A DNA stretch of 64,000 bases from Natronobeatus ordinarius. GTDB lineage: Archaea; Halobacteriota; Halobacteria; Halobacteriales; Natrialbaceae. The stretch's first letter is position 1. Each line of letters opens with the position of its first letter. Positions 25,347 to 34,440 of the stretch are shown piece by piece. The translations under genes and the position numbers were made by a program. The stretch covers positions 3,038,001-3,102,000 of the forward strand of contig NZ_CP101456.1 of the NCBI RefSeq assembly GCF_024362485.1, in the 5' to 3' direction. Below the pieces are notes generated by a model. The model ran no database searches, had not been told where the DNA came from, and worked only from the letters and a program-made list of their open reading frames with translations.

Positions 25347-26090
25347 GTGAACACGATCACGAATACGATACCGACCCCGATGCAGACACGTGCCGAGGTA
25401 TTCGACGAGATCTTCCTCGTCTTCCTCGCACTCGGTACGATCATCGGCATCATCGTCATCGCGTATACGGTGTACAACGCGTACAAGTACCGTGATGACG
25501 GTGATCGCGCGTCAGATGATGATCTACCAACGCTCGGGGAGTTACCGACGGGTGGAAAGGGCGGAAAGAAACTGTTCGTTTCCTTCGGACTGAGTGCAAT
25601 CGTCGTTCTATCACTCATCGTGTACGCGTACGGGTTGCTCCTGTACGTCGAAGCGGGACCCGAAGGTGAAAACCCCGGCGAGGACGCGATCGAGATCGAC
25701 GTCGAAGGGAACGGCTTCTCCTGGTTCTTCGAGTACGAGAACGGCGCGACGACAGTCAACGACATGTACGTCCCGGCGGACACGACGGTCTGGATCAATG
25801 TGACAGGAGGTGACGTCTGGCACACCTTCGGCATCTCGGACTTGCGGGTGAAAGCCGACGCGATCCCCGGTGAGTACGAGCAGACCTGGTTCGTCGCCGA
25901 CGAACCCGGTGAGAAGCACCTCATCGAGTGCTTCGAGCTGTGTGGCCCCTTCCACACCGACATGGAAGGGACGCTGCACGTGATGGAGCAAGACGAGTTC
26001 GACGACTGGTTAGACGAACAGGTTGAGGATGACGAAGACGATGAAGAGGACGAAGACGAAGATGAGAACGACGACGGAGGTGACGACTGA
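25347..26090 (+). CDS. coxB: Cytochrome c oxidase subunit II (CuA)
   Basis: The protein has two membrane helices (about residues 22-47 and 75-98) and an outer cupredoxin domain with the CuA site: Trp-rich GFSWFFEYENGA, first His in DVWHTFGISD, then ECFELCGPFHTDMEG with the two Cys, Glu, His and Met ligands. The C-terminal 30 residues are almost all Asp/Glu. It passes electrons from a halocyanin-like or cytochrome donor to CoxI. The GTG at 25347 fits a leaderless start; ATG 25380 is the alternative. The gene overlaps the next start by one base. Confidence 0.92.
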   Translation: MNTITNTIPTPMQTRAEVFDEIFLVFLALGTIIGIIVIAYTVYNAYKYRDDGDRASDDDLPTLGELPTGGKGGKKLFVSFGLSAIVVLSLIVYAYGLLLYVEAGPEGENPGEDAIEIDVEGNGFSWFFEYENGATTVNDMYVPADTTVWINVTGGDVWHTFGISDLRVKADAIPGEYEQTWFVADEPGEKHLIECFELCGPFHTDMEGTLHVMEQDEFDDWLDEQVEDDEDDEEDEDEDENDDGGDD

Positions 26091-28585
26091 TGGGTGAGGA
26101 TCTGCCGCCGAAACGGTCGATCAAGCGCTGGCTCGTCACGACTAACCACAAAGACGTCGGACTGCTCTACATCGCGACGGCGATCTTCTTCCTGCTCGCT
26201 GGCGGTGTCCTAGCACTGGCGTTCAGGCTCCACCTCCTCGAATCCGGTGGGTTCCTGGACCTCGAGCACAACCAGTTCAACCAGTTCGTGACCGCACACG
26301 GCTTCCTGATGGTGTTCTGGTTCTTCTCACCGATCGCCGTCGGGTTCGCTAACTACTTCGTGCCGATACAGATCGGCGCGAAAGACCTCGCGTTCCCGCG
26401 ATTGAACGCGATGAGCTACTGGCTGTACCTGTTCTCGGGACTGCTCGTCGTGAGTTCGTTCCTCCAGGGTGGGACGTACGGCGGCGGCTGGACGGTGTAC
26501 GCGCCGCTGAACGTGCCGACCTACACGCCCGCGATGGAGGCGACGACGGGTGGGAACGCGACCATCCTCGGCCTGTTCCTGTTCGTCGTTTCGGTCACTC
26601 TCGGGACGGTGAACTTCATGACCACGATCCACCGCCACCGTGCGGAGGGGATGGGCCTGTGGAACATGCCGCTGTTCACGTGGTCGATCCTGCTCACCGT
26701 CTGGATGATGCTGTTCGCGTTCGCGGCGCTGCTCGCTGCGGTGTTCCTGCTGGGCGTCGACCGCATCTTCCTCACGCAGTACTTTGCAACCGACCAGGGC
26801 TCGGGCCTGCTGTGGGCACACCTGTTCTGGTTCTTCGGTCATCCGGAGGTGTACATCGTCTTCTTCCCCGCTCTCGGGGTCATGTTCGAGACGTTCCAGA
26901 CGTTCACCGGCCGGCGACTCGTCGGCCGCAAGTGGATCATCATCGCGATGGTGCTGGTTACCGTCCAGTCGTTCCTCGTCTGGATGCACCACATGTACCT
27001 GACGACCATCAACCTCGAGATCAAGACGCTGATCATGGCTACCACGATCGGCATCTCGCTACCGTTCGACCTGATGGTCTTCGCGCTGATCTACACGATG
27101 GTCAAAGGACGCGTGCAGTTCACCACGCCGTTCCTCTTTAACCTCGGCGCACTGGTGCTGTTCATCATCGGTGGTATTACCGGCGTCTTCCTCGGTGCCA
27201 TCATCCTCGACTACGAGCTCCGTGGCACCTACTGGGTCGTCGCTCACTTCCACTACGTGATGGTCTCCGGCATCACCGCCCTGATCGGCGGCCTGTTCTA
27301 CTGGTGGCCGAAGATGACCGGGAAGATGTACAACGAAACCCTCGGCAAGCTCAGCTTCGCCGTCTACTTCATCGGGTTCAACGTGCTCTACTTCCCGATG
27401 TTCCTCGCCTGGGAGACGCCCCGACGGGTCTTCCACTACGCCGAGCATATGACGCTCTACCACCAGATCGCGACCGGCGGCGCGTTCATCCTCGGGCTGG
27501 GTGTCCTGCTCGTGCTCGTCACGCTGGTGCACAGCCTCTTCAAGGGGCCAGCCGCACCGGCCAACCCCTGGGAGTTCTCTCGGACCGCCGAATGGGCAGT
27601 CTCCTCGCCCCCGCCACTCGAGAACTGGGACGGCCGCGCGACGTACGCGAACGGCCGCCTCGAGTTCGTCGACGACTCGCCGACCGTGACCGACGGTGGG
27701 ACGCCCACCGCCGAGGCCGAGGTCACCGACGTCGATCACCACGAAGAACACGCCGACCACGCCAGCATCTGGCCGTTCATGACCGGCGTCGGTCTGTTCT
27801 TCTTCTTCCTCGGACTCGCCGGGCTCACGCCCGTGACGATCGAGCTGATCGAGGCGAACGGCCTCGACCAGTACTTCCCCGCGTGGGCGCAAATCACCAC
27901 CGAGGGTGAGATGAACTACCTCTACCCGGCGCTCACGGTGTTCGGCTTCCTGTTCACCTGCGCTGCCCTGTTCAAGCTGGGCGTCGAGGACTTCAACGTC
28001 CCCGAGCCGAAGGTCGCCGAGCGCTGGCCGTTCGGTGGCGACATGGACGACACGAAGTTCGGGATGTGGGTCTTCCTGGCCTCCGACGTCGTCGTCTTCG
28101 GTGCGATCATCGGCGCGTACATCTTCATGCGCCTGCACGCTGGCTGGAGCACGTTTGAGCCGGTCCCGGACTACGCCTGGCCGGGCCTGCTCAACACGTA
28201 CATCCTGCTGACCTCGAGCTTCACGGTCATCCTGGCGCTCGTGATGGCCCAGCGCAAGAACAAGCAGGGACTGCTCGCCATGATGGGCACGACCGTCCTG
28301 CTCGGGCTGGGGTTCATGGGCGTGAAAGCCTGGGAGTGGAGCCTGAAATTCAGCCAGGGTGACTTCTGGTTCAGCGGCATCGAGTACTCGCTGTACTACG
28401 TCACGACCGGGCTCCACGGGCTGCACGTCATCTTCGGACTCATGATCGCGGTGTTCATGATCTTCCGGATCGTCACGGTGGACGCCTACCTCGAGGACAA
28501 CCGTCCGGTGGAGTTCTTCGGGCTCTACTGGCACTTCGTCGACATCGTCTGGGTCATCCTCTTCCCGCTGTTCTACCTGATGTAA
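26090..28585 (+). CDS. coxAC: Cytochrome c oxidase subunit I+III fusion
   Basis: In 831 residues, CoxI occupies about 1-510 and CoxIII about 555-831. CoxI ligands are visible: low-spin haem His in VTAHGFLMVFW, CuB and the cross-linked Tyr in GHPEVYIVFFP, the CuB His pair in VWMHHMY and both haem His in VVAHFHYVM. HPEVY with its Glu indicates the A family. CoxIII motifs include MWVFLASDVVVFGAIIGAY and TGLHGLHVIFG. The enzyme reduces oxygen to water and pumps protons across the membrane. Fused CoxI+III is usual in haloarchaea. Two hairpins follow the stop. Confidence 0.95.
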   Translation: MGEDLPPKRSIKRWLVTTNHKDVGLLYIATAIFFLLAGGVLALAFRLHLLESGGFLDLEHNQFNQFVTAHGFLMVFWFFSPIAVGFANYFVPIQIGAKDLAFPRLNAMSYWLYLFSGLLVVSSFLQGGTYGGGWTVYAPLNVPTYTPAMEATTGGNATILGLFLFVVSVTLGTVNFMTTIHRHRAEGMGLWNMPLFTWSILLTVWMMLFAFAALLAAVFLLGVDRIFLTQYFATDQGSGLLWAHLFWFFGHPEVYIVFFPALGVMFETFQTFTGRRLVGRKWIIIAMVLVTVQSFLVWMHHMYLTTINLEIKTLIMATTIGISLPFDLMVFALIYTMVKGRVQFTTPFLFNLGALVLFIIGGITGVFLGAIILDYELRGTYWVVAHFHYVMVSGITALIGGLFYWWPKMTGKMYNETLGKLSFAVYFIGFNVLYFPMFLAWETPRRVFHYAEHMTLYHQIATGGAFILGLGVLLVLVTLVHSLFKGPAAPANPWEFSRTAEWAVSSPPPLENWDGRATYANGRLEFVDDSPTVTDGGTPTAEAEVTDVDHHEEHADHASIWPFMTGVGLFFFFLGLAGLTPVTIELIEANGLDQYFPAWAQITTEGEMNYLYPALTVFGFLFTCAALFKLGVEDFNVPEPKVAERWPFGGDMDDTKFGMWVFLASDVVVFGAIIGAYIFMRLHAGWSTFEPVPDYAWPGLLNTYILLTSSFTVILALVMAQRKNKQGLLAMMGTTVLLGLGFMGVKAWEWSLKFSQGDFWFSGIEYSLYYVTTGLHGLHVIFGLMIAVFMIFRIVTVDAYLEDNRPVEFFGLYWHFVDIVWVILFPLFYLM

Positions 28586-28606
28586 CGGCGGCGAACCGCT
28601 GTTCGT

Positions 28607-28673
28607 TCGGTTTTCGGTTTTTAGCGTTTCACGGTGAGGCGACGCCTCACCGTCCGCGAGCGCCCAGGCGCTC
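28607..28673 (+). terminator. T-rich tract and tandem hairpins after coxAC
   Basis: After the stop comes the T-rich GTTCGGTTTTCGGTTTTTAG (28605-28624), an efficient signal for archaeal termination. Next is an almost loopless palindrome, ACGGTGAGGCG facing CGCCTCACCGT (28631-28653), then GAGCGCC facing GGCGCTC (28658-28673). The pair could end or process the coxB-coxAC transcript, since the subunit IV gene downstream has its own TATA box. Confidence 0.55.
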
Positions 28674-28763
28674 ACCCATTCCACCGGCTCGAGTCGCGTC
28701 GACGATCGTGGTCTCCGTCGCCGTGACGGGGTTTTGGGTCCGGCTTCGAGGGGAGAAGAGAAG

Positions 28764-28772
28764 CTATAAGTA
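28764..28772 (+). promoter_or_regulatory. TATA box of the subunit IV gene
   Basis: CTATAAGT lies about 28 bp before the ATG at 28796, the spacing for a nearly leaderless transcript separate from coxAC. Confidence 0.6.
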
Positions 28773-28795
28773 GATGTCTTACTAGTTGCGTACCA

Positions 28796-29062
28796 ATGGC
28801 GAGCGTTCGAACGTACGCAATCATTTACGTCGTACTGCTGGTGTTGGGGACGAGCAAGTTCATCTTCTTCGAACTCGACCAGATCTTCACCTACCAGATG
28901 GCGTTGGGTGCGACGATCTTCCTCGCGATCGTCAAATCGCTGCTCATCGCCGGCTACTACCAGCACCTGATCGAAGAGCCCCGGTCGATCACCTACATGA
29001 TGACCATCGCGGTGTTCATGGTGTTCCTGCTCACCATCGCCGCCGGCTACTCGATCCAGTAA
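28796..29062 (+). CDS. Cytochrome c oxidase subunit IV-type small membrane protein
   Basis: An 88-residue protein with three membrane helices. The middle segment ATIFLAIVKSLLIAGYYQHL is the CyoD/CoxIV-like signature (K-x-x-L-I-x-x-Y-Y-M-H-L pattern). It follows the oxidase genes and is probably an accessory subunit aiding assembly or stability, but it has its own promoter. Confidence 0.85.
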   Translation: MASVRTYAIIYVVLLVLGTSKFIFFELDQIFTYQMALGATIFLAIVKSLLIAGYYQHLIEEPRSITYMMTIAVFMVFLLTIAAGYSIQ

Positions 29063-29381
29063 CCGCATCGACCTGAATCGGGCAGGACGCTCGACGCTTC
29101 TTCTCGGCCGAGTCCGATTCGGCCGGTCACTGACCCTCGTCAGTTCGAATCGATCCGGACGGAAGACACGTCACCTGAGACGGATTACTGTGACGAGGTA
29201 CCGGCCAAACTGCAGCACGGTCATGGTTGCGACAGACCTGTCTCACGACGTTCATGTATAGGGCACGCACAGTTCGTTACACCCGATTGAGTGTCGTAAA
29301 TGACAGAAGGCAGCAAGGATTCCCCCTTGGAGACTGTACCGACTGACAATGCTTTTCCGGTGGGGAAGAGTGTATTGAGCT
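29063..29381. other. Intergenic, no gene seen
   Basis: This 319-bp stretch between the oxidase subunit gene and the RimK-like gene has no coding ORF. A weak 5-bp hairpin (GACAG facing CTGTC near 29233) is the only structure noted. The RimK-like start at 29382 lacks a clear ribosome site. Confidence 0.4.
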
Positions 29382-30737
29382 ATGACTACTGACCGTGCGG
29401 TACGGGTGGGGGTACTAAGTCTACACACGAGCAAAGAGAGCAAGGCGATCTGTAACGCCGTCGAGGAACTCGGCCACAGCCCCGAGTGGCTTCGAAGCGA
29501 GAACACGACCGTTCGCGTTCGTGACGGCGCCGTGCAGCTCGAGCCCGAGGTCGACGTGATCGCGAACCGGATGTTGCTCTCGAACACGGAGCAACCATGT
29601 GAGGAGCTCGGATTGGCAGACACGCTCTCACAGCTCGTGCCGATGTTGAACGAGCCGTCAGCGACGCTGACGGCGGCACACAAGCTGGCGACGGCGACGG
29701 CGCTCGCGACGCACGACGTTCGCGTACCGGACGTCTTACTCGCGCTCGCGTCGGACCAGCTCAACGCGGCTCGCGACGAGTTCGGCGAGGAGGCGGTGTA
29801 CAAGACGGCGATCGGGACCCACGGCGGCGGCACCTGGAAGATCGGCCCTGAGGATCCGATCAACGCGAAAGTTGGGAACCGGTACGCCTTCTTGCAGAAT
29901 CTCATCGAGCGCGACGGGCAGCGTCACCGGGACGTCCGCGTCTACGTCGTTGGCGGTGAGGTCGTCGCCGCGATGTATCGGTACGCACCTGACAACGACT
30001 GGCGAACCAACGTCGCCCTCGGCGGCTCGGTCGAAGATGCGACGGCTGACCTCCCCGAAGAGGCACGCGAGATGGCCGAACGGTCGGCCGAAGTCATCGG
30101 TCTCGACTACGCCGGCGTCGACCTCGTCGAGGGCGAGGACGGCTGGTACGTCCTCGAGGTCAACCCCACCGCCGGCTTCAAAGGGCTGTACGAGGCCACG
30201 AACGTCAGCCCGGCGCCGTACATCGCGAAGCTCGCCATCGAGCGCGCCGGCGGCGAGGTCGACGACGGCCGCGTCTGGGAGCTGTCGGCCCACCTCGACG
30301 ACTCGACGCCGTCGGTGATGCCCGCGTCGCTCACGGTCGACGACGGCGAGCCGAGCGTCATCGGCTACACCGAAGAGATCGTCCTCTCGGGGACGGCGGG
30401 CTCGAAGAGCGTGTTCGCGAAGTCAGACACCGGCGCGTCGCGAACGAGCATCGACACCCGTCTCGCCGCCGACATCGGGGCGGGCCCGATCAAGTCGATC
30501 ACGCGCGTCAAGTCGGGCAGCCGGAAGACGGCGAAGAGTCGCCCCGTCGTCGACGTCGTCGTCGGCGTCGGCGGCAACCAGCACACCGTCACCGCGAGCG
30601 TCGAGGACCGCAGCCACATGGACTACCCCGTCATCCTCGGGCGAGACATCTTGGGGAACTACCAGGTCGACGTCGGCCGTCGGGTCGACGGCCAGACGCC
30701 GGACAGCCCCGAAGAGGAAGAAGAGAGCGTCGAGTAA
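29382..30737 (+). CDS. RimK-type ATP-grasp ligase fused to a retropepsin-like domain
   Basis: Residues 1-285 are an ATP-grasp ligase of the RimK family: PSATLTAAHKLATATALATH, VYKTAIGTHGGGTWKIG, RDVRVYVVGGEVVAAMYR and the Mg-binding GWYVLEVNPTAGFKGLYEA. Residues about 320-440 form a separate domain like the RimB/putative Zn-protease family: VFAKSDTGASRTSIDT (retropepsin-like D-S/T-G), then SHMDYPVILGRDIL. RimK ligases add glutamate or other amino acids to proteins or cofactors; RimB-like partners are encoded beside rimK in bacteria and are thought to act as proteases. Fusing both suggests coupled addition and trimming. Substrate unknown. Confidence 0.85.
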   Translation: MTTDRAVRVGVLSLHTSKESKAICNAVEELGHSPEWLRSENTTVRVRDGAVQLEPEVDVIANRMLLSNTEQPCEELGLADTLSQLVPMLNEPSATLTAAHKLATATALATHDVRVPDVLLALASDQLNAARDEFGEEAVYKTAIGTHGGGTWKIGPEDPINAKVGNRYAFLQNLIERDGQRHRDVRVYVVGGEVVAAMYRYAPDNDWRTNVALGGSVEDATADLPEEAREMAERSAEVIGLDYAGVDLVEGEDGWYVLEVNPTAGFKGLYEATNVSPAPYIAKLAIERAGGEVDDGRVWELSAHLDDSTPSVMPASLTVDDGEPSVIGYTEEIVLSGTAGSKSVFAKSDTGASRTSIDTRLAADIGAGPIKSITRVKSGSRKTAKSRPVVDVVVGVGGNQHTVTASVEDRSHMDYPVILGRDILGNYQVDVGRRVDGQTPDSPEEEEESVE

Positions 30738-30783
30738 GACGCGGACCGACGACGCTTTCTCCCCTCCGTCCGACGCTCGAGCC

Positions 30784-31374
30784 ATGGTCGCCGACCCCGA
30801 AACCGTCCTCCGGCGCGATCCGGTCATGGCCACGGTGGTCGATCGGCACGATCCACACCCCATCGAGCCCGTTGGCTGTGAGTACGAGCGACTGTTCGTC
30901 TCGATCGTCAACCAGCAGCTGTCGACCGCATCGGCGACGGCCGTCCGCGAGCGGGCGTTCGATGTTCTCGAGGGTGACGTCCGGCCCGAGACCGTCCTCG
31001 CCGCCGACGACGAGGCGCTGCTCGAGGCCGGCCTGAGCGCGCGAAAGCTCGAGTACGTCCGCGAGGCCGCCCGGGCGTTCTGCGAGCGCGACCTCACCCG
31101 CGAGGGACTCGCCGAGCACTCGGATCGAGAGGTGCTCGACGAACTCACTCGGATTCGGGGCGTCGGCGAGTGGACGGCCCGGATGTACCTGATTTTCGTC
31201 CTCGAGCGACCCGACGTGCTCCCCCTGGGAGACCTCGCGGTTCGTCGGGGCATCGAGTTACTGTACAACGAGGGCGAGGAACTCTCTCGAGCGACGATGC
31301 GGGAGCTCGCCGAGCCGTGGCGACCCTACCGGAGTCTCGCGACGCGGTACCTCTGGGCGGCGTACGAGGCGTGA
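30784..31374 (+). CDS. alkA: DNA-3-methyladenine glycosylase II-like (HhH-GPD)
   Basis: The 196-residue protein is an HhH-GPD glycosylase: VSIVNQQLSTASATAVRERAF, the helix-hairpin-helix LTRIRGVGEWTARMYLIFVL (about residues 121-140) and the catalytic Asp in VLPLGDLAVRRGIELLY. It lacks the Cys ligands of an iron-sulfur cluster, so the AlkA branch fits better than EndoIII/MutY. It removes alkylated purines for base excision repair. The gene starts 46 bp after the RimK-like gene and may be read through. Confidence 0.9.
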   Translation: MVADPETVLRRDPVMATVVDRHDPHPIEPVGCEYERLFVSIVNQQLSTASATAVRERAFDVLEGDVRPETVLAADDEALLEAGLSARKLEYVREAARAFCERDLTREGLAEHSDREVLDELTRIRGVGEWTARMYLIFVLERPDVLPLGDLAVRRGIELLYNEGEELSRATMRELAEPWRPYRSLATRYLWAAYEA

Positions 31375-31399
31375 GGAGATTCTCGGCGACGCGACCGGG

Positions 31400-31879
31400 C
31401 TACCGGCGACGGACGGGTCGTCGGTCCCGACGGGCGTCGGCGTCGAACAGGACGGCTGCACCGACGCCGGCGAGCCCGGCGACCGTAACGGCGAGCCCCG
31501 TCGAGACGGCGAGCTCGAGGTATCCGAGAATCGTGTGCGTGAGCGAGTAGTGCGCGATCGACAGGGACTGGCTGAGTGCGAACTGCACCGCGACGCTGCC
31601 GACGGCGGCGCCGAGAAAGAGGACTGCCGTCAGGACCGCGTACGACCGACCCGGGTCCGCATCTCGGACGAGAAGGTATCCGACGGCGAAGACCGCGATC
31701 GGGGTGACGAGCACCGACCCGAAGTTCGCGCCGATCGCGAGCAAGGAGACCGATTCCATGCCGAGATCGAGGTACTCGACCCCGAGTCCGGTCGACAGTC
31801 GGACGACACCCTCTACCCCTCCGGCGACGAAAGCGACGACCGCGGCGATGACAGGGGTTACGGTGGCGTTCGACGACAT
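31400..31879 (-). CDS. Four-helix membrane protein, unknown function
   Basis: I chose the ATG at 31877-31879 (MSSNATVTPVIAAVVAFVAGG; 159 aa) because the longer frame adds charged residues that belong to the promoter region. Four hydrophobic helices and a short Arg-rich tail (DADARRDRRPVRRR) are visible. No family recognised. It ends 25 bp from the convergent alkA gene. Confidence 0.65.
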   Translation of the reverse strand: MSSNATVTPVIAAVVAFVAGGVEGVVRLSTGLGVEYLDLGMESVSLLAIGANFGSVLVTPIAVFAVGYLLVRDADPGRSYAVLTAVLFLGAAVGSVAVQFALSQSLSIAHYSLTHTILGYLELAVSTGLAVTVAGLAGVGAAVLFDADARRDRRPVRRR

Positions 31880-31991
31880 ACGTACCGGAGCAGTTCTCAA
31901 CCACCACACATATTTCTGTCGATCAACGTTGCGCCTCACAGGCGCTCTCCGGGGCAGGTTTTAGCATCGGGGCGTGAGTCGTACAGGACGA

Positions 31992-32519
31992 ATGCAACCG
32001 GTCGTCCACCTCGCCGTCGGCTACCTCTGTTACGCCGCCTACGTCCGGTGGCGACGCGGCCGCGGCGTGACGCCCGCCGACGGACCGGTACTGGTCGCCG
32101 CCTTCGGCGCGGTGCTCCCCGACCTGGTCGATCAGCCGCTGTGGCTCGCCGGCGTGACCCCAGTAGGCCGAACGATCGCCCACTCGCTGCTGTTCGCCGT
32201 GCCGACGATTCTCCTCGTTTCGTACCTCACTCGTCGTCGCGGCGAGCCCATACTCGGCGTCGCGTTCGCGATCGGGTACGGCTCACACCTCGCGGCGGAC
32301 GTCCCCTGGCACGTCCTCGCCGGCGACTACGACGAGCTCGGATTTCTGCTCTGGCCGATCACGCACATGCCCCAGTACACCGGCGTCAAGTCCCTCGGCA
32401 CCGTCGCCGGCCTCGAGGTCACCACGCTCTGGCTCGAGGCCGTGATCCTCGTCGCCGGCGTCGCCCTCTGGTGGCACGACGGGCGGCCGGGACTGGGGGC
32501 GATCCGATCCCGGCTGTAA
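31992..32519 (+). CDS. Membrane-bound metal-dependent hydrolase-like (YdjM/DUF457)
   Basis: From ATG 31992 (MQPVVHLAVGYLCYAAYVRW) the protein has 175 residues and four or five helices. The conserved His/Asp sites of this family are visible: VHLAVGYL, FGAVLPDLVDQPLW, RTIAHSLLFAV and YGSHLAADVPWHVLAGD. These resemble the metal site of phospholipase C/P1 nucleases set in a membrane fold. Reaction and substrate are unknown. An in-frame GTG at 31974 is the alternative start. Confidence 0.8.
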   Translation: MQPVVHLAVGYLCYAAYVRWRRGRGVTPADGPVLVAAFGAVLPDLVDQPLWLAGVTPVGRTIAHSLLFAVPTILLVSYLTRRRGEPILGVAFAIGYGSHLAADVPWHVLAGDYDELGFLLWPITHMPQYTGVKSLGTVAGLEVTTLWLEAVILVAGVALWWHDGRPGLGAIRSRL

Positions 32520-32585
32520 CGCGGCCGTCGGGCGGCGCTTGCGCCAACGGGCAGCCTTAACTCGGCTCGCGGAGACGTCCCAGGC

Positions 32586-33422
32586 ATGTACGGCTATCTC
32601 ACCGACGACGCCGACCTCGCTCAGGCGGGCGTCGGCGACGTCACGTACTACCTGACCGACCAGGTGTCCGGCCGCCGTCAGCCCCCGCTCGAGGGCGTGG
32701 TCAACTCGGTGGCCTGCTGGGGCGACACGGAAACGGTTCGCGACCAGCCAGACCGGGCCGCGGTCGCCGCAGACGGCACCCGGGCGACGCCCGAGGCCCG
32801 CGGACAGGACTGGGGCACCGTCTGTCCGACAGATCCCGACTACCGGGAAGCAGTACTCGAGCGAATCGCCGCGATCGGTGCCACGGGCGACGTCCGACTC
32901 ACCACGCTCGGCTTCCCGGGCGAGGACTTCTGTCACTGTGAGCGCTGTGACCGGCTGTTCGCCGACAGCGCTCACGACAGCCGCGAGGCCTGGCGGGTCG
33001 ACGTCATCACCGAGTTTGTCGCCGAGGCGGCCGACCGCGTCGAGGGCGACCTGATCGCGACGCTGTACCCCGATCCCTACCCGGGTGCGCTCCGTGAGCG
33101 GACCGGCGTCGATCCCCATGCGCTTGCCCCCCACGTCGACGGCTTCCTCGTCCCCCTGTGTGGGGCCGGCTACGCGACGACCTACTGGGTCGAATCCCTC
33201 GCGAAAGGATTCGACAGCGAACTCGAGGACCTTGAGGCCGACTTCGTGGTCCAGCTCTCGACCGACGGGGTCGCCGTCGATCGGCTCGTCGAGCTTACGG
33301 GGAGACTCGAGGCCGCCGTCGACGTCGACGCGGTCGTCTTCGGGACGTACGGCTCCGGAAGCGAGAAGCTCCGGGACGTGGTCGGTCGGCTCCGCGAGGA
33401 CGCGCCAGCGGTGCTCGCCTGA
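32586..33422 (+). CDS. Barrel-like protein of unknown function with Cys cluster
   Basis: A 278-residue soluble protein. It shows the rhythm of a TIM-barrel (VRLTTLGFPGEDFCHCERCDRLF; RVEGDLIATLYPDPYPGA; VDGFLVPLCGAGYATTYW; ADFVVQLSTDGVAVDRL; VDAVVFGTYGSG). The FCHCERC cluster after a beta strand recalls the metal or structural Cys motif found in several glycoside-hydrolase-like barrels. No catalytic pair can be assigned. I regard it as a conserved haloarchaeal enzyme candidate. Upstream is the YdjM-like gene, 66 bp away on the same strand. Confidence 0.65.
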   Translation: MYGYLTDDADLAQAGVGDVTYYLTDQVSGRRQPPLEGVVNSVACWGDTETVRDQPDRAAVAADGTRATPEARGQDWGTVCPTDPDYREAVLERIAAIGATGDVRLTTLGFPGEDFCHCERCDRLFADSAHDSREAWRVDVITEFVAEAADRVEGDLIATLYPDPYPGALRERTGVDPHALAPHVDGFLVPLCGAGYATTYWVESLAKGFDSELEDLEADFVVQLSTDGVAVDRLVELTGRLEAAVDVDAVVFGTYGSGSEKLRDVVGRLREDAPAVLA

Positions 33423-33717
33423 GACGGGAAACAGCGGACACAGCAGGTTCAGGAGAAGGCCGTTGCCTAATTTGGTGAAACAATCATAGAGGGAGTGATA
33501 TTGGCAAGAGTTAGCGTGCAAGACTCAGAGCGTGTATGCAGCACAGGTGGTTCGTTGCTTCCGACCAATCAGTGGTGAATCAACTGTTCGCTGAAGAGTA
33601 CGTGTCTCTCGCGCAGGATTGTAACGGACTAACTTTAGATGGCTGCCCCAACCAGAGCGCTCGAATGAGTCGATCTGCTCCAAAAACCTAATACACTCAC
33701 GCTGATTTCTCGAAATA
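33423..33717. other. AT-richer spacer before grpB-like gene
   Basis: These 295 bp drop in GC compared with the upstream gene and continue into the AT-richer grpB-like gene. No complete ORF or inverted repeat is evident. The region together with 33718-34501 looks like acquired DNA. Confidence 0.45.
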
Positions 33718-34236
33718 ATGGTTGGATTAGAACGAGGAACAGTCAAACTGGAACCGTACCGAGACGAATGGAAGGAACGTTACGGAGAAGAGATAGACCA
33801 GTTAGACGACATCGCAGGCGATCAGTTCGTTGATTTCGAACATATTGGGAGTACTGCTATCGATGGGATGCCTGCGAAACCGATTATCGATGTCCTTGCT
33901 GTCGTCGATGATCTGGACGACGCAGACACTCTCATTCCAGTTCTCGAAGAACAAGGATACGAATACCGCCCCGGAGACGTTGACGGGCGACTCTTCTTCG
34001 CCAAGGGGCCGCGCACGAATCGGACGGTATACCTCTCGATCTCGGAACACGGGAGTGACTTCTACGACGAGAAAGTCGCCTTCAGAGAGTATCTTCGTGA
34101 GCATCCTGAAGCCGCCGAACGGTACGCCTCACTGAAGAAAAGGTTGGCAGAGAAGCACCCAAAAAACAGAGAGAAGTATACTGCTGCGAAATCGGAGTTC
34201 ATTAAGAACGTACTCGACCGGGCGATGAACGAGTAG
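33718..34236 (+). CDS. GrpB/UPF0157-family nucleotidyltransferase-like protein
   Basis: The 172-residue protein matches the GrpB family: VKLEPYRDEWKERYGEEI at the N-terminus, FEHIGSTAIDGMPAKPIIDVL in the core (the GS-x-x-I...K-x-x-ID nucleotidyltransferase signature) and RTVYLSISEHGSDFYDEKVAFREYL. Family members have a minimal nucleotidyltransferase fold; biological role unclear. Codons are AT-richer and less skewed than in flanking genes, suggesting recent acquisition. Confidence 0.88.
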   Translation: MVGLERGTVKLEPYRDEWKERYGEEIDQLDDIAGDQFVDFEHIGSTAIDGMPAKPIIDVLAVVDDLDDADTLIPVLEEQGYEYRPGDVDGRLFFAKGPRTNRTVYLSISEHGSDFYDEKVAFREYLREHPEAAERYASLKKRLAEKHPKNREKYTAAKSEFIKNVLDRAMNE

Positions 34237-34378
34237 CTACCACTCTCCCGATATTACTCTCCTCACCGTACACCAGATCGAACGAAGTAGAGCGCTTATT
34301 TGACACGCCACTCATAATACTGAAGGCAAATAACGACGAGTACTTCGATAACTGCTTCTCCTGTATTGACCGCTCGTT

Positions 34379-34440
34379 ACTCTTCGAGATCGAGCTTCAG
34401 CTCGTGCTGCATTCGCGCTGTGTATTCATCACGAGAAGGT
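34379..34440 (-). pseudogene. Possible gene remnant (C-terminal fragment)
   Basis: In the AT-rich spacer 34237-34501 a short minus-strand frame reads ...SRDEYTARMQHELKLDLEE-stop and is broken by a stop just upstream. Its acidic, helical character is coding-like. I cannot name the parent family. It may equally be chance. Confidence 0.2.

Noticed and set aside
27059-29068. 669-codon minus-strand frame opposite coxAC
   Set aside because: Rich in His/Glu/Gln/Asp as expected for antisense of membrane-protein codons; no recognisable domain.
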